From an uncultured Rhodospirillaceae bacterium (GTDB lineage Bacteria > Pseudomonadota > Alphaproteobacteria > Rhodospirillales > Magnetospirillaceae), in NCBI GenBank assembly GCA_903901915.1, contig CAIUSV010000028.1, forward strand, positions 1 through 62,340: a stretch of 62,340 nucleotides of DNA, read 5' to 3'. A program made the position numbers and the translations under genes. This document shows, one piece after another, positions 34,034 to 46,890 of the stretch (within the stretch, counting starts at the first letter, position 1; each line of letters opens with the position of its first letter). The notes beneath the pieces are model-generated. The model was given only the letters and a program-made list of their open reading frames with translations. It had not been told where the DNA came from and made no database searches.

Positions 34034-34933
34034 CTAAGATATCGGCCCAGATTTCTCCTTTCGCGCCCGTTTCGCCGATTGACTTGTGCCTTCACGGCGC
34101 TCTCGGTCCTTGAGGATGTCGCTTACTTCCTTCTGGGTCAGGGGCATGGCATTGAAGGCAAACTGGTCTGGGCAGGCTGCCTTGATGAAGGCGGCAATGA
34201 GTCCGTTTCGGCTCACGCGGCGTGGGTTTTGCGCAAACAGAGCGGTATGCTTACCGAGGGAATCGTACAGGGCATAAATCGCGACCCGGAGCGCCCCATT
34301 ACCCTTGTTCAGGTTCGTCTCTGCTTCCGTAGCGGGGATGGCTCGGGCAAGTGACTTTTCGACCAAGCCCAGCAGACGATGCAGGCGGGACAGGGGTAAT
34401 CTCGCCTTGGCCTCTGCGCATGTCGCTCCGCCGCGCCCGGTGAATTCCAGGTGGCGGCCCAGTCGGAACGGTTCCGTGACGAGGCCCTCCAGCAGGCTGT
34501 CACGGTAGAATGGGTGGGGCGGCCATTGCCCAGAGGTTGGCTTGCTGATCTCCAGTTCCGATCCACATGGCCGGTCCTGATCGAGCAAGACGATGATGCC
34601 GTTGACTTGGTTTTGGAGAGCTTCGAGGTATTGACGCTTTTCGGAAGGGGGGCGGGCATCGGTGGTCGCCAAATTTTCCGGCAAATGCATCGCCGCCTCT
34701 GCCAGGGTACAGAGAACCTCCAGTCCCCCGGTGAGCCGCAGGGCCTTCTCCGCATGAAACGCCACCTCCGTGGATTGCAGCAGCCGGTCAATGACGCCCG
34801 CCCGCTGCTCACGGTGGTCGAACTGGAAAGCGTGCGGCCTCTCTGCAAGCATCTCCGCCTTTATGGTGCTGGCCGCCTTGATGAAGGCGTCAGGCATCGG
34901 AATGTCAACTGGCTCCCGGTGGTGGGCAGGCAT
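34034..34933 (-). CDS. Hypothetical protein at the right end of the island
   Basis: This 299-aa protein is largely helical (AGVIDRLLQSTEVAFHAEKA, QYLEALQNQVNGIIVLLDQD), ends in a basic Lys/Arg tail (DRERREGTSQSAKRARKEKS), and shows no known domain. GGAGGAAGACC precedes the ATG at 34933. It is the first gene from the right attachment site and probably the first of the leftward element operon, with a 67-bp gap to the excisionase-like gene. Confidence 0.55.
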   Translation of the reverse strand: MPAHHREPVDIPMPDAFIKAASTIKAEMLAERPHAFQFDHREQRAGVIDRLLQSTEVAFHAEKALRLTGGLEVLCTLAEAAMHLPENLATTDARPPSEKRQYLEALQNQVNGIIVLLDQDRPCGSELEISKPTSGQWPPHPFYRDSLLEGLVTEPFRLGRHLEFTGRGGATCAEAKARLPLSRLHRLLGLVEKSLARAIPATEAETNLNKGNGALRVAIYALYDSLGKHTALFAQNPRRVSRNGLIAAFIKAACPDQFAFNAMPLTQKEVSDILKDRERREGTSQSAKRARKEKSGPIS

Positions 34934-35042
34934 CGGTCTTCCTCCAGCGCGATCATGCGGCGACCCGACCATTCTGCCGAGATTCTGCGTATGGATACAG
35001 CCCGCTTCGCCGCGCTCCGCAAGGGTTCGCGGAGGCACGCTG

Positions 35043-35060
35043 CACTTACAGCTCACTTAC
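35043..35060. promoter_or_regulatory. Putative integrase arm-binding sites, right end
   Basis: CACTTAC occurs at 35043-35049 and 35054-35060 with 11-bp spacing, within a longer block (GCACTTACAG, then TCACTTACGG) that also occurs at the left end. It lies 41 bp inside the right attachment repeat. Confidence 0.6.
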
Positions 35061-35101
35061 GGCCGGGTTGGCCCCAAGCGGCGCCATGCGCTAACGCATT
35101 G

Positions 35102-35155
35102 AAAAGATTGGTGGGCCCGGCAGGACTCGAACCTGCAACCAGACCGTTATGAGCG
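35102..35155 (-). repeat. Right attachment site within tRNA-Ile2
   Basis: This 54-bp copy is identical to 10520-10573. Here it is part of the complete tRNA gene: it covers the 3' half through the CCA end and 7 bp beyond, so integration preserved a functional tRNA. Confidence 0.92.
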
Positions 35156-35184
35156 GCCGGCTCTAACCATTGAGCTACAGGCCC
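35109..35184 (-). tRNA. tRNA-Ile2 (anticodon CAU)
   Basis: This is a 76-nt cloverleaf with a 7-bp acceptor stem (GGGCCTG with CGGGCCC), GGTTCGAGTCC T-arm and encoded CCA. The anticodon loop is CTCATAA, so the anticodon is CAU. The sequence resembles the minor isoleucine tRNA whose C34 becomes lysidine to read AUA, rather than a methionine tRNA. Its 5' end is only 14 bp after the rpoD stop codon in the same direction. It is the integration target of the island. Confidence 0.9.
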
Positions 35185-35198
35185 CACCGGGAACGCGG

Positions 35199-37196
35199 TC
35201 AGGTGTCGAGGAAGCTCCTGAGCTTGCGCGAGCGCGACGGATGCTTGAGCTTTCTGAGCGCCTTGGCTTCGATCTGGCGAATACGTTCGCGGGTGACGCT
35301 GAACTGCTGGCCGACCTCTTCCAGGGTATGATCGGTATTCATGCCGATGCCAAAGCGCATGCGCAGCACCCGCTCCTCGCGGGGCGTCAGACTGGCGAGC
35401 ACACGGGTGGTGGTCTCGCGCAGATTGGCCTGGATGGCGGCATCCAGCGGCAGCACCGCGTTCTTGTCCTCGATGAAATCGCCCAGGTGGGAATCCTCCT
35501 CGTCGCCGATGGGGGTTTCCAGGCTGATCGGCTCCTTGGCGATTTTCAGGACCTTGCGGACCTTTTCCAGCGGCATCGACAGCTTTTCCGCCAGCTCTTC
35601 CGGAGTCGGCTCGCGGCCGATCTCGTGCAGCATCTGGCGCGAAGTCCGGACCAGCTTGTTGATGGTCTCGATCATGTGCACCGGAATGCGGATGGTGCGG
35701 GCCTGATCGGCGATGGAACGGGTGATGGCCTGCCTGATCCACCAGGTGGCGTAGGTGGAGAATTTATAGCCGCGGCGGTATTCAAACTTGTCCACCGCCT
35801 TCATCAGGCCGATGTTGCCTTCCTGGATGAGATCGAGAAACTGCAGGCCGCGATTGGTGTATTTCTTGGCGATGGAGATCACCAGGCGCAGGTTGGCCTC
35901 GATCATCTCCTTCTTGGCCTTGCTGGCTTCGCGCTCACCCTTCTGCACCGTCTGGACGATGCGGCGGTATTCGCTGATGGGCAAGCCGGCCTCGCCCGAC
36001 ACCACGCCGATGGCGGCGCGGATGTCGCCGATTTCGCGGCCGTATCTGGCGCCGAAATCCTTCCAGTGCTTGCTGCGCACCGTCACCTGTTCGACCCAGT
36101 TGGGGTCGAGTTCCGAACCATAATAGGCGTCAAGGAAATCGTGGCGCTTGATGCGGCAGGATTCCGCCAGACGCAGCAGACGCCCCTCCTGGGCCATCAG
36201 GCGGCGGTTGAGGCCGTTCAGTTGTTCGACCAATTGCTCGATGCGGGCGTTGTTGAGGTGAACGCCCTCCATCAAGCGGACCAGCTCGGCCTTGAGCTTG
36301 TCGTACTTCTTTTCCATGGCCGGGGTCACCGCCTCGCCCTTAGACAGCAGCGACAGGCGTTGGTCCTGAACCTTCTCCAACTTGTGGTGAGTGGCGGCGA
36401 TCGCCTCGAAGGTCTCCAGCACCACCGGAAGCAGCTGGATTTCCATGGCCGCCAGCGAAATGGAGTTTTCCTCCTCGGCCTCGCCTTCCGCCTCGCCCTC
36501 GGGGACGGCCTCACCTTCCGGCGCCTCGGGGTCCGCTTCCGGCCCCGGCTCGGCGGGGGTACCCTCGGCGGGAGCGACGGATGGGTCGTCCTCGGCCCCG
36601 CGTTCCAGTTCCTCTTCGGACAGCTCGGCGCCATAGGTGGCGTCCAGGTCGATGATGTCGCGCAGCAGCATCTTGCCTTCGACCAGGGCGTCGTGCCAGT
36701 CAACGACGGCCCGCAGCGTCAGCGGGCTTTCGCAGATACCGCCGATCATCATCTCGCGGCCGGCCTCGATACGCTTGGCAATGGCGATCTCGCCCTCGCG
36801 GCTCAGCAGCTCGACCGAGCCCATCTCGCGCAGGTACATGCGCACGGGGTCGTCGGTACGGCCCAGATCCTCCTCGTCGACGTTACCGGCGGCGGAGAAG
36901 CCCTCGGTCTCGGTCTCCTCCTCGGCGGTTTCAGCGGCGGCCTCCTCGCCTTCCTCGCTCTCGACGACGTTGATGCCCAGCTCGGACAGCATGGCCATGG
37001 TGTCCTCGATCTGCTCGGAGGACACCTCTTCGGGCGGCATGGCGGCGTTCAGCTCGTCATAGGTGACGTAGCCCCGCTCCTTGCCGCGCGCCACCATCTT
37101 CTTGACGGCGACCCCGAGGGTATCCAGCAACGGACCATCCATGGCCTCGTCCTGGTTCTCGGACACTTCCGCCGTATTCGTCGATTTGGTCGCCAT
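35199..37196 (-). CDS. rpoD: Primary sigma factor RpoD (sigma-70)
   Basis: This 665-aa housekeeping sigma factor contains region 1.1, region 1.2 ([20 protein letters not shown]), a long acidic non-conserved insert (about residues 200-245), and region 2 with [20 protein letters not shown] and [15 protein letters not shown] for -10 recognition. Region 3 follows, then region 4 ([20 protein letters not shown]) for -35 binding. The ATG at 37196 begins [11 protein letters not shown]; longer in-frame starts reach into the dnaG 3' end. It lies 29 bp after dnaG, the usual pair. Confidence 0.97.
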   Translation of the reverse strand: MATKSTNTAEVSENQDEAMDGPLLDTLGVAVKKMVARGKERGYVTYDELNAAMPPEEVSSEQIEDTMAMLSELGINVVESEEGEEAAAETAEEETETEGFSAAGNVDEEDLGRTDDPVRMYLREMGSVELLSREGEIAIAKRIEAGREMMIGGICESPLTLRAVVDWHDALVEGKMLLRDIIDLDATYGAELSEEELERGAEDDPSVAPAEGTPAEPGPEADPEAPEGEAVPEGEAEGEAEEENSISLAAMEIQLLPVVLETFEAIAATHHKLEKVQDQRLSLLSKGEAVTPAMEKKYDKLKAELVRLMEGVHLNNARIEQLVEQLNGLNRRLMAQEGRLLRLAESCRIKRHDFLDAYYGSELDPNWVEQVTVRSKHWKDFGARYGREIGDIRAAIGVVSGEAGLPISEYRRIVQTVQKGEREASKAKKEMIEANLRLVISIAKKYTNRGLQFLDLIQEGNIGLMKAVDKFEYRRGYKFSTYATWWIRQAITRSIADQARTIRIPVHMIETINKLVRTSRQMLHEIGREPTPEELAEKLSMPLEKVRKVLKIAKEPISLETPIGDEEDSHLGDFIEDKNAVLPLDAAIQANLRETTTRVLASLTPREERVLRMRFGIGMNTDHTLEEVGQQFSVTRERIRQIEAKALRKLKHPSRSRKLRSFLDT

Positions 37197-37225
37197 GAAA
37201 ACCGATGCTCCTGAAGAATCTGCCG

Positions 37226-39088
37226 CTACTTTCCGCCCCGGGTCCCCGGCTCGCCGTCCCAGCCGCTTTCGACGCTTTCCTGCCCCTTGACCGCCTCGAA
37301 CCTCACCCAACTGGCCTGGGACCCGTCCTGGGCCAGTTGCGCGCAGGCCTCGCTTGAATCGGCCTGGCGGTAGGTTCGGGTGTAGTAATGAAAAACGTCT
37401 TCCCAGTGCGCCCTTGCGTCTTCGATCGACCCATAGCCGGGAACGGCCCGCCCCCGCCGTTCGTTGGCGTCGAGCAGGATGTCCAGCGTCGGGGCGAAAC
37501 CATCCGACCGTAGATGGGACGAAAGTTCCCCCGCGTCAAGGTCACGCGCGGCCCCAAGGTGCTTTAGAATCCCGCGCCGAAGATTGTCAAGGCTCTTGTC
37601 CACGAAAGCGGTTTCGCCGAGACGCTCGCCGACCTGATCGATCAGGCGGGGATGGTCGAGGACCAACGCCAGCATCACCCATTCCTGCGCCTGGGCGGTG
37701 GGCCGCGGCGGCGGCGGCCGCCCGGCGCCGGGCAGCAGTCCGTCGGCGCCGCGCAATGGCGGCGGCGGCGGCCCGAACCGTCCGGGACGCCCACCGCCGG
37801 CCGGTCTGGTCCACTGGCGCGGCGGCGGGCGAAACGATTCCTTCAGCTTGGCGCGAAAGGCGGCGACGTACTGCCAGCGCACCGTTTCGTCGGCGATGGT
37901 GTGGGCCTTGTCCATCAGCTCCTTTTCCAGCGCGGCGCGACGTTCCGGAGTGTCGAGCGGCCGGCCGGCGGTGGCAAGGCGCCAAGCCACCTCGATCAGC
38001 GGCTGGGCGGCGTCCAGCACCGCCTGCATCGCCGCCGGTCCCCGCGCCTTGATCAGCGAATCCGGGTCCTCGGGCGCCGGTACAGTGGCAAAGCGCAACG
38101 ACAGGCCCGGCCGCAGGATGGGAAAGGCGCGATCAAGGGCGCGGGCCATGGCGCGTTGTCCGGCGACGTCACCGTCCAGGCACAGGATCGGCTCGGGCGC
38201 CAAGCGCCACAGCTCCTCGATCTGCTGCTCGGTCACCGCCGTGCCCAGCGGCGCCACCGCGTAGCCGAAACCGGCCTGATTTAGGGCGATGACGTCCATG
38301 TAGCCCTCGGCCACCACCACCACCCCCGTTTCGCGCGCCGCCTCGCGGGCGTGGGCGAGGCCGTAGAGGGTGGCGCCCTTGTGGAACAGCGGCGTCTCCG
38401 GCGAATTGAGGTATTTAGGCTGGCCGTCGCCCAGGGTGCGGGCGCCGAACGCCACCACCCGGCCGCGCCGGTCGGTGATGGGAAACATCACCCGGCCGCG
38501 GAAATAGTCGAAAGCGGCCCCGGTCTCCGGCTTCTTCAGCAAGCCCGCCTCGATCAGCAGGGCTTCCGGGCATTGGGCGTTCATCAGCGCCTTTTTCAGC
38601 GCGTCCCGCGAATCCGGCGCCCAACCCAGGCGAAAGCGGGCGATGGTCTCGTCGCCCAATCCCCGCCCCTTGAGATAGTTGAAGCCCTCGTGCCCGACGG
38701 CGGTACGCAACTGCCGCTCGAAGAACGCGCAGGCCGCCTCCAGGGCGTCATGCAGCGAGGCGCGGCGTTGGTCGCGCTGGCGGTCCTCGGGCGTCGCCTT
38801 GGGCACGTCCAGCCCGGCCTCGGCCGCCAGCCGCTCCACCGCCTCGGTGAAGGACAGGTGGCCGCTCTGCATCTCGAAGCCGATGGCGTCGCCGTGGGCG
38901 CCGCAGCCGAAGCAATGATAGAACCCCTTGTCCTCGTTGACGGTGAACGACGGGGTCTTTTCGTTATGGAACGGACAGAGGCCTTGATGCTCGCGCCCCT
39001 TGCGGATCAGCTTGACCCGGCGCCCGACCACCGAGACCAGCGGCACCCGCGTTCTCAGCTCGTCAAGGAATTGCGGCGGAAACGCCAT
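37226..39088 (-). CDS. dnaG: DNA primase DnaG
   Basis: This is a 620-aa primase. The CHC2 zinc ribbon near residues 38-65 ([22 protein letters not shown]) binds template, the TOPRIM domain contains [17 protein letters not shown] for RNA primer synthesis, and the C-terminal part is the DnaB-helicase-binding region. A Pro/Gly-rich linker (about 415-450) joins them. It is 29 bp upstream of rpoD; rpsU, which joins this operon in enterobacteria, is absent, and a YqeY-like gene precedes instead, as in many alphaproteobacteria. Confidence 0.96.
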   Translation of the reverse strand: MAFPPQFLDELRTRVPLVSVVGRRVKLIRKGREHQGLCPFHNEKTPSFTVNEDKGFYHCFGCGAHGDAIGFEMQSGHLSFTEAVERLAAEAGLDVPKATPEDRQRDQRRASLHDALEAACAFFERQLRTAVGHEGFNYLKGRGLGDETIARFRLGWAPDSRDALKKALMNAQCPEALLIEAGLLKKPETGAAFDYFRGRVMFPITDRRGRVVAFGARTLGDGQPKYLNSPETPLFHKGATLYGLAHAREAARETGVVVVAEGYMDVIALNQAGFGYAVAPLGTAVTEQQIEELWRLAPEPILCLDGDVAGQRAMARALDRAFPILRPGLSLRFATVPAPEDPDSLIKARGPAAMQAVLDAAQPLIEVAWRLATAGRPLDTPERRAALEKELMDKAHTIADETVRWQYVAAFRAKLKESFRPPPRQWTRPAGGGRPGRFGPPPPPLRGADGLLPGAGRPPPPRPTAQAQEWVMLALVLDHPRLIDQVGERLGETAFVDKSLDNLRRGILKHLGAARDLDAGELSSHLRSDGFAPTLDILLDANERRGRAVPGYGSIEDARAHWEDVFHYYTRTYRQADSSEACAQLAQDGSQASWVRFEAVKGQESVESGWDGEPGTRGGK

Positions 39089-39120
39089 GGGCGCGGTTGC
39101 CCTCTCTCAGGTTCGAGCGA

Positions 39121-39579
39121 TCAGCCGCCCAGGGCCTTCTTGACCGCGGCGCTGGCCTTGGTGAAGTCCATCTGGCCGGCGTGGCCCTCCTTGAGCAGCG
39201 CCATCACCCGGCCCATGTCCTTGAGCCCGGTAGCGCCGGCCTCGGCGATGGCGGCATTGACCACCGCCACGATTTCGGCCTCGTCCAGCTGGCGGGGCAG
39301 GAACCGCTCGATGATGGTGATTTCCTCGGCTTCCTGCCGGGCCAGTTCGGGGCGGCCGCCCTGTTCGTAGAGCGCGATGCTCTCGCGACGCTGCTTGATC
39401 ATCGATTGCAGCATCTGACGGATCTCGTCGTCGCCGATGCCGTCGGTAATGCCCTTGGGCCGGGCGGCAATGTCGCGGTCCTTGAGCGCCGCCAGGATCA
39501 GGCGCACCGTCGAAACCGTCCGGGCGTCCTTGCCGAGCATCGCCGCCTTGAGCGCGTCGTTCAACTGCTGGCGCAGCAT
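39121..39579 (-). CDS. GatB/YqeY domain protein
   Basis: This 152-aa protein is a stand-alone YqeY domain: QQLNDALKAAMLGKDARTVS, SIALYEQGGRPELARQEAEE, EITIIERFLPRQLDEAEI and KDMGRVMALLKEGHAGQMDF. It resembles the tRNA-binding tail of GatB; its exact role is not established. I chose the ATG at 39579 because AGAGGG lies 5 bp before it; the ATG at 39594 is also possible. It lies 32 bp upstream of dnaG and divergent from carA. Confidence 0.88.
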   Translation of the reverse strand: MLRQQLNDALKAAMLGKDARTVSTVRLILAALKDRDIAARPKGITDGIGDDEIRQMLQSMIKQRRESIALYEQGGRPELARQEAEEITIIERFLPRQLDEAEIVAVVNAAIAEAGATGLKDMGRVMALLKEGHAGQMDFTKASAAVKKALGG

Positions 39580-39840
39580 CTCGTCCCTCTTCATCGGGAA
39601 AGCCCCCAGGCTAGCGCAAATCCGCACGGAATGAAAGCTTATCCGCACAAAGCCAGGATATTGAAATTCCTTATACTTTTCCCATCTGTCGGAACACTTG
39701 ACTCCGGTCCGGGGCGTCTTTATAAGGCCCGCAATTTACCCATCGCCGACCGGGCCGGACTCGGCCCCTTTCCCTCCCCCCGGGGGTCTTGCCAGATGCA
39801 GGACATCCCGGAGAGGCCCCGCACGCGACGAAGGATCGAC

Positions 39841-41046
39841 ATGCCGAACCAAGACGGGACCGCACCGAAGCCAAAGAGCCAGGTGCCGACCTTTGACGCG
39901 CCCACTCCCGCCGGTGCCACCGGCGCGCTGGTGCTGGCCGACGGAACCGTGCTGTGGGGCAAGGGCGTGGGCGCCGCCGGCTCCAACGTCGGCGAAGTGG
40001 TGTTCAACACCGCCATGACCGGCTATCAGGAAACGTTGACCGACCCCTCCTACGCCGGGCAGGTCATCACCTTCACCTTTCCCCATATCGGCAATGTCGG
40101 CACCAACGCCGAGGATATCGAGACCACCACCCCGGCGGCGCGCGGCCTGATCCTGCGCGCCGACATCACCGAGCCGGCCAACTGGCGCTCGGGCCGGCAT
40201 CTCGACGCCTGGGCCAAATCCCACGGCATGGTGGGCCTCTGCGGCGTGGACACCCGCGCCCTGACGCGGCGCATCCGCGAGAAGGGGGCGCCCAACGGCA
40301 TCATCGCCCACGCCCCCGACGGCGACTTCGATCTGCCGGCGCTGTGGGCCAAGGCGGCGGCTTGGCCCGGCCTCGAAGGCATGGATCTGGCCAAGGACGT
40401 CACCTGCGCCCAGACCTACGGCTGGGACGAAACCGAGTGGAGCCTGCGCGGCGGCTATGGCCGGCAGACGGCGCCCCGCTTCCATGTCGTCGCCATCGAT
40501 TACGGCGCCAAGCGCAACATCCTGCGCTGTCTCGCCGCCTCGGGCTGCAAGGTGACGGTGCTGCCGGCCACCGCCACCGCCGACGAGGTGCTGGGCCACC
40601 GGCCCGACGGCGTGTTCCTCTCCAACGGCCCCGGCGACCCTGCCGCCACCGGCCGATATGCCGTGCCGACCATCCAAGGGGTGCTGAAGTCGGGAACGCC
40701 GCTGTTCGGCATCTGCCTCGGCCACCAGATGCTGGCGCTGGCACTGGGCGCCCGGACCTTCAAGATGGACACCGGCCACCGCGGCGCCAACCATCCGGTC
40801 AAGGACCTGGCCACCGGCAAGGTCGAGATCACCAGCCAGAACCACGGCTTCGTGGTGGATGAAAAGACCCTGCCCGCCGGAACCACGGTGACCCACCGCT
40901 CGCTGTTCGACGGCTCGGTCGAGGGAATCAGTATCGAGGGCAAGCCGGCGTTCAGCGTGCAGTACCACCCCGAGGCCTCGCCGGGGCCGCAGGACGCCCA
41001 TTACCTGTTCGACCGCTTCGTGGGGTTGATGGAGAAGCGGGGCTAG
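39841..41046 (+). CDS. carA: Carbamoyl-phosphate synthase small subunit
   Basis: This is a 401-aa glutaminase subunit. The N-terminal domain (ALVLADGTVLWGKGVGAAGS, FNTAMTGYQETLTDPSYAGQ) is followed by a class I amidotransferase domain with the Cys nucleophile in FGICLGHQML and His/Glu in VQYHPEASPGP. It supplies ammonia to CarB for arginine and pyrimidine synthesis. The ATG at 39841 matches the expected family start. The preceding 39,595-39,840 segment contains no other gene. carB begins 57 bp downstream. Confidence 0.96.
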   Translation: MPNQDGTAPKPKSQVPTFDAPTPAGATGALVLADGTVLWGKGVGAAGSNVGEVVFNTAMTGYQETLTDPSYAGQVITFTFPHIGNVGTNAEDIETTTPAARGLILRADITEPANWRSGRHLDAWAKSHGMVGLCGVDTRALTRRIREKGAPNGIIAHAPDGDFDLPALWAKAAAWPGLEGMDLAKDVTCAQTYGWDETEWSLRGGYGRQTAPRFHVVAIDYGAKRNILRCLAASGCKVTVLPATATADEVLGHRPDGVFLSNGPGDPAATGRYAVPTIQGVLKSGTPLFGICLGHQMLALALGARTFKMDTGHRGANHPVKDLATGKVEITSQNHGFVVDEKTLPAGTTVTHRSLFDGSVEGISIEGKPAFSVQYHPEASPGPQDAHYLFDRFVGLMEKRG

Positions 41047-41103
41047 AGGCCCCGTTTTTCTCGACCTTGCGGCGAAAAAGATTTTAGAAAAGAAGCTTCA
41101 GCC

Positions 41104-44361
<3,258 letters not shown>

Positions 44362-44377
44362 GGGCAAGGTTAGCCGG

Positions 44378-44851
44378 ATGGAAAGAATCCCAATGACTCC
44401 CGCTGGGCTTGCCCAGTTGGAAGAAGAGCTTCGGACGCTGAAATACGTGGAACGCCAGGCGGTGATCCGCGCCATCGCCGAAGCGCGCGAACACGGCGAC
44501 CTGTCGGAAAACGCCGAGTACCACGCCGCGCGCGAACGTCAGAGCTTCATCGAAGGACGCGTCGCCGAGCTGGAGGACATCATCTCCCGCGCTCAGGTGA
44601 TCGACGTATCCACCCTGTCCGGCGATCAGGTCCGCTTCGGCGCCACCGTGAAGCTGGCCGACGAGGATTCCGACGACGAGGTCGCCTATACCATCGTCGG
44701 CGCCCACGAGGCCGACATCAAATCGGGCCGCATGTCGGTGCATTCGCCGCTGGCCCGCGCCCTGATCGGCAAACACATCGGCGACACCGTCGAGGTCACC
44801 ACCCCCGGCGGTTCCAAATCCTACGAAATCGTCGACGTCCGGTTCGGATAG
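44378..44851 (+). CDS. greA: Transcription elongation factor GreA
   Basis: This 157-aa protein has an N-terminal coiled coil (GLAQLEEELRTLKYVERQAV, then HGDLSENAEYHAARERQ with the acidic tip Asp-Leu-Ser-Glu-Asn) that enters the RNA polymerase secondary channel to trigger cleavage of backtracked RNA. The C-terminal FKBP-like domain includes ARALIGKHIGDTVEV. It is placed 16 bp after carB with AAGG upstream, so it is likely cotranscribed. Confidence 0.96.
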   Translation: MERIPMTPAGLAQLEEELRTLKYVERQAVIRAIAEAREHGDLSENAEYHAARERQSFIEGRVAELEDIISRAQVIDVSTLSGDQVRFGATVKLADEDSDDEVAYTIVGAHEADIKSGRMSVHSPLARALIGKHIGDTVEVTTPGGSKSYEIVDVRFG

Positions 44852-44964
44852 CGTCCTCACGCTATTCCGACACGGCCGATCTGCGTCCACGGCGGTTGAA
44901 CGGAAGGGGCGGCCCGCCCAGACTTTGAGGGAAGCGTTGTTCCCTCTGAAGTGGGGGGCCGATC

Positions 44965-45519
44965 ATGCGCACACCTCTTCTCGTTCTCGCCGCCACCGTA
45001 CTGATGGCGTTGGCGTTGCCGGCCCACGGTGACGAATGGGCGTTCCCCGCCGCGTCGCAGCCGGGCTACGCCCCCAACCCGACGATCTCCTTCAAGGTCG
45101 GCGCCATGGCGCCCGACAGTGGCAGCAGCGGCTTCGCCGGCGGCGTCGAACTGTCGCTCGACAATCCCCTGATCCAGACCGGCTATGGCAAGATCCGCGA
45201 CCAGTTCAGCTATAACCGGTTCGACAGCAGCGGCCTCAAGATCGAGACCCTGGAATACAACCCACACTACATGGTGCCTATCGGCGAGCGGGTGTGGGTC
45301 GGTGGCGGTCCGGGTATCGGCTACATGTTTACCGACAGCGTCTCGGGCCCCAGCCCCGATTTGTGGACCGCCCAGTTGGGCGTTAGCGCCAGCACCGTCA
45401 TCGACCACCTCCAGATCGGCCTGGAGGCCCGCTGGCAGTGGACCGAGGATCAGCGTGTCGGCAACGCCAACGGTGCCGACAACTGGCTGACCATGCTGAA
45501 GTTCGGCTACGCGTACTGA
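44965..45519 (+). CDS. Exported outer-membrane beta-barrel-like protein
   Basis: This 184-aa protein has a signal peptide (MRTPLLVLAATVLMALALPA, cleavage near AHG-DE). The mature sequence alternates hydrophobic and polar residues with aromatic girdle positions and ends in FGYAY, a C-terminal aromatic signal typical of barrels inserted by BAM. Size suggests eight strands. Function unknown. GTGGGGGGC precedes the ATG. Confidence 0.7.
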   Translation: MRTPLLVLAATVLMALALPAHGDEWAFPAASQPGYAPNPTISFKVGAMAPDSGSSGFAGGVELSLDNPLIQTGYGKIRDQFSYNRFDSSGLKIETLEYNPHYMVPIGERVWVGGGPGIGYMFTDSVSGPSPDLWTAQLGVSASTVIDHLQIGLEARWQWTEDQRVGNANGADNWLTMLKFGYAY

Positions 45520-45725
45520 CCGGCGTGACGGGTGGGACGGCTGACCGCGGCCAACGCCTCGGGGCTGACCGGCGTGGCCGGTGTCGAGCTTCGCCGATAA
45601 CCGGAGCACTCGACGCAGACCGCCGACCACAGCGAACGCCCGGCAAAGGCCGAATCCTGCCGCCGGCACTGGCCGTCGCCGTAATTGGCGCAAGCCGAAC
45701 AGGTTCCTGGAATGATCATCATCAT
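45507..45725 (-). CDS. Small cysteine-rich protein
   Basis: This 72-aa protein has six Cys in two clusters (GTCSACANYGDGQC and SAVCVECSGYR), suggesting a zinc or iron-sulfur knuckle. AGGGAGG precedes the ATG at 45725, which starts with three Met codons. It overlaps the end of the convergent barrel-protein gene by 13 bp. No family recognised, but ribosome site and Cys spacing support it. The 126 bp upstream to lipB show nothing. Confidence 0.5.
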   Translation of the reverse strand: MMMIIPGTCSACANYGDGQCRRQDSAFAGRSLWSAVCVECSGYRRSSTPATPVSPEALAAVSRPTRHAGQYA

Positions 45726-45851
45726 GGGCCTCCCTGACGCCGTGGCGGAAGGTGGCGTCCGCACGCCGAAGACATCCTTCCCGAAGCCACGGTATGCGCC
45801 CCCCCACCACCCGTCCACGGTGACAAAGGTCAGGTTGGCGATAACAAAGGG

Positions 45852-46487
45852 CTAATCCCCCCATACTTCCGGAAAGGCCGCCATCAACGCCGAGTCAACC
45901 TCGGGCAGGGTCGGAGTCAGACCCAGATCCCACAGCGAGGTGACGCCGTGGTCGCGGATGCCGCACGGCACGATCCCCCGGAAGTGGGAGAGGTCGGGAT
46001 CGACGTTGATGGCGACGCCGTGAAAGCTGACCCAGTGGCGCACCCGCACGCCGATGGCGGCGATCTTGTCTTCGCGGCCGCCACCGCGGTCGACCCAGAT
46101 GCCGACGCGGCCCGGACGGCGCTCGCCCTTCACGGCGAAGCGGTCCAGGGTGCGGATCAGCCAGTCCTCGAGATTGCCGACATAGGCGCGCACATCGGCG
46201 CCGCGACGCTTGAGATCGAGCATGACGTAGGCCACCCGCTGGCCGGGGCCGTGATAGGTGTACTGGCCGCCGCGCCCGCTGGCGAACACCGGAAAACGGT
46301 CGGGTTCGACCAGATCGGCGGGGTCGGCGCTGGTGCCGGCGGTGTAGAGCGGCGGATGCTCCAGCAGCCACACCAGCTCGGGCTGGACACCGGCGCGGAT
46401 GCCGGCAACCCGCGCCTCCATGTCGGCCACCGCCTGCGGATAATCCACCGGCCGGTCTGAAATGCGCCACTCGACGGCAGGACTCAT
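45852..46487 (-). CDS. lipB: Lipoyl(octanoyl) transferase LipB
   Basis: This 211-aa enzyme moves octanoate from acyl carrier protein to lipoyl domains of dehydrogenase complexes. Motifs: [20 protein letters not shown] (substrate loop), [20 protein letters not shown] with catalytic Lys, and [15 protein letters not shown] with the acyl-accepting Cys. The ATG at 46487 is preceded by AAGGAGAG; longer frames run through the tRNA-Leu region and are not real. Confidence 0.95.
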   Translation of the reverse strand: MSPAVEWRISDRPVDYPQAVADMEARVAGIRAGVQPELVWLLEHPPLYTAGTSADPADLVEPDRFPVFASGRGGQYTYHGPGQRVAYVMLDLKRRGADVRAYVGNLEDWLIRTLDRFAVKGERRPGRVGIWVDRGGGREDKIAAIGVRVRHWVSFHGVAINVDPDLSHFRGIVPCGIRDHGVTSLWDLGLTPTLPEVDSALMAAFPEVWGD

Positions 46488-46566
46488 TGTCTCTCCTTGA
46501 TTCGGCCGGACCGATTTGGTATTCCCCTGTCTCCTCGTTGGCAAGCCCTTCGAGGCACCAGACGAC

Positions 46567-46653
46567 GCGGCCATGGCGGAACTGGTAGACGCGCAAGCTT
46601 GAGGTGCTTGTGGGGTAACTCCCGTGGAAGTTCGAGTCTTCTTGGCCGCACCA
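46567..46653 (+). tRNA. tRNA-Leu (anticodon GAG)
   Basis: This is an 87-nt type II tRNA with long variable arm. Acceptor stem GCGGCCA with TGGCCGC, A discriminator and encoded CCA; D-loop GAACTGGTAGAC; anticodon stem CAAGC with GCTTG enclosing TTGAGGT, so the anticodon is GAG; T-arm GTTCGAGTC. It is divergent from lipB and followed by a strong terminator. Confidence 0.95.
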
Positions 46654-46661
46654 TCTTGTCG

Positions 46662-46694
46662 AAAGGCCCGCCGGTGAAAGCCGGCGGGCCTTTT
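46662..46694 (+). terminator. Rho-independent terminator of tRNA-Leu
   Basis: A perfect 13-bp stem (arms 46662-46674 and 46681-46693, loop TGAAAG) ends in TTTT, 8 bp after the tRNA. The remaining 46695-46890 has no gene; it presumably holds the malic-enzyme promoter. Confidence 0.92.
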
Positions 46695-46890
46695 CGTTGC
46701 CCCGGCCGCTGCGGCGCAATATAAATACCCTTGGCTTTTCGGCATGGTATTACCGCTAACCATCGGCAATGCTTGTGGTTTTCCGTAATCGGCACGATCG
46801 GGGACTTTGCCTCCGGCTCGGAAGCGGTTATGGTAGGCGCCTCAACGTGAAATATCGTTGCCCGCACTGCTGCCCCCGAGGTCTCCGCCC

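Larger units (their letters stand above)
10520..35155. mobile_element. Integrative genomic island in tRNA-Ile2
   Basis: The boundaries are two identical 54-bp direct repeats (10520-10573 and 35102-35155) formed by the 3' half of a tRNA-Ile(CAU) gene plus 7 bp of flank. The complete tRNA survives at the right end. One repeat-to-repeat unit is 24,582 bp. It carries a tyrosine integrase next to the left repeat, an excisionase-like HTH gene near the right repeat, a Rep-like gene, an ArdC-type antirestriction gene, a toxin-antitoxin pair and at least three defence-like modules. No transposase, relaxase or conjugation genes were recognised. The 20.3-25 kb part is visibly AT-richer than its surroundings, suggesting composite origin. 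Confidence 0.9.
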
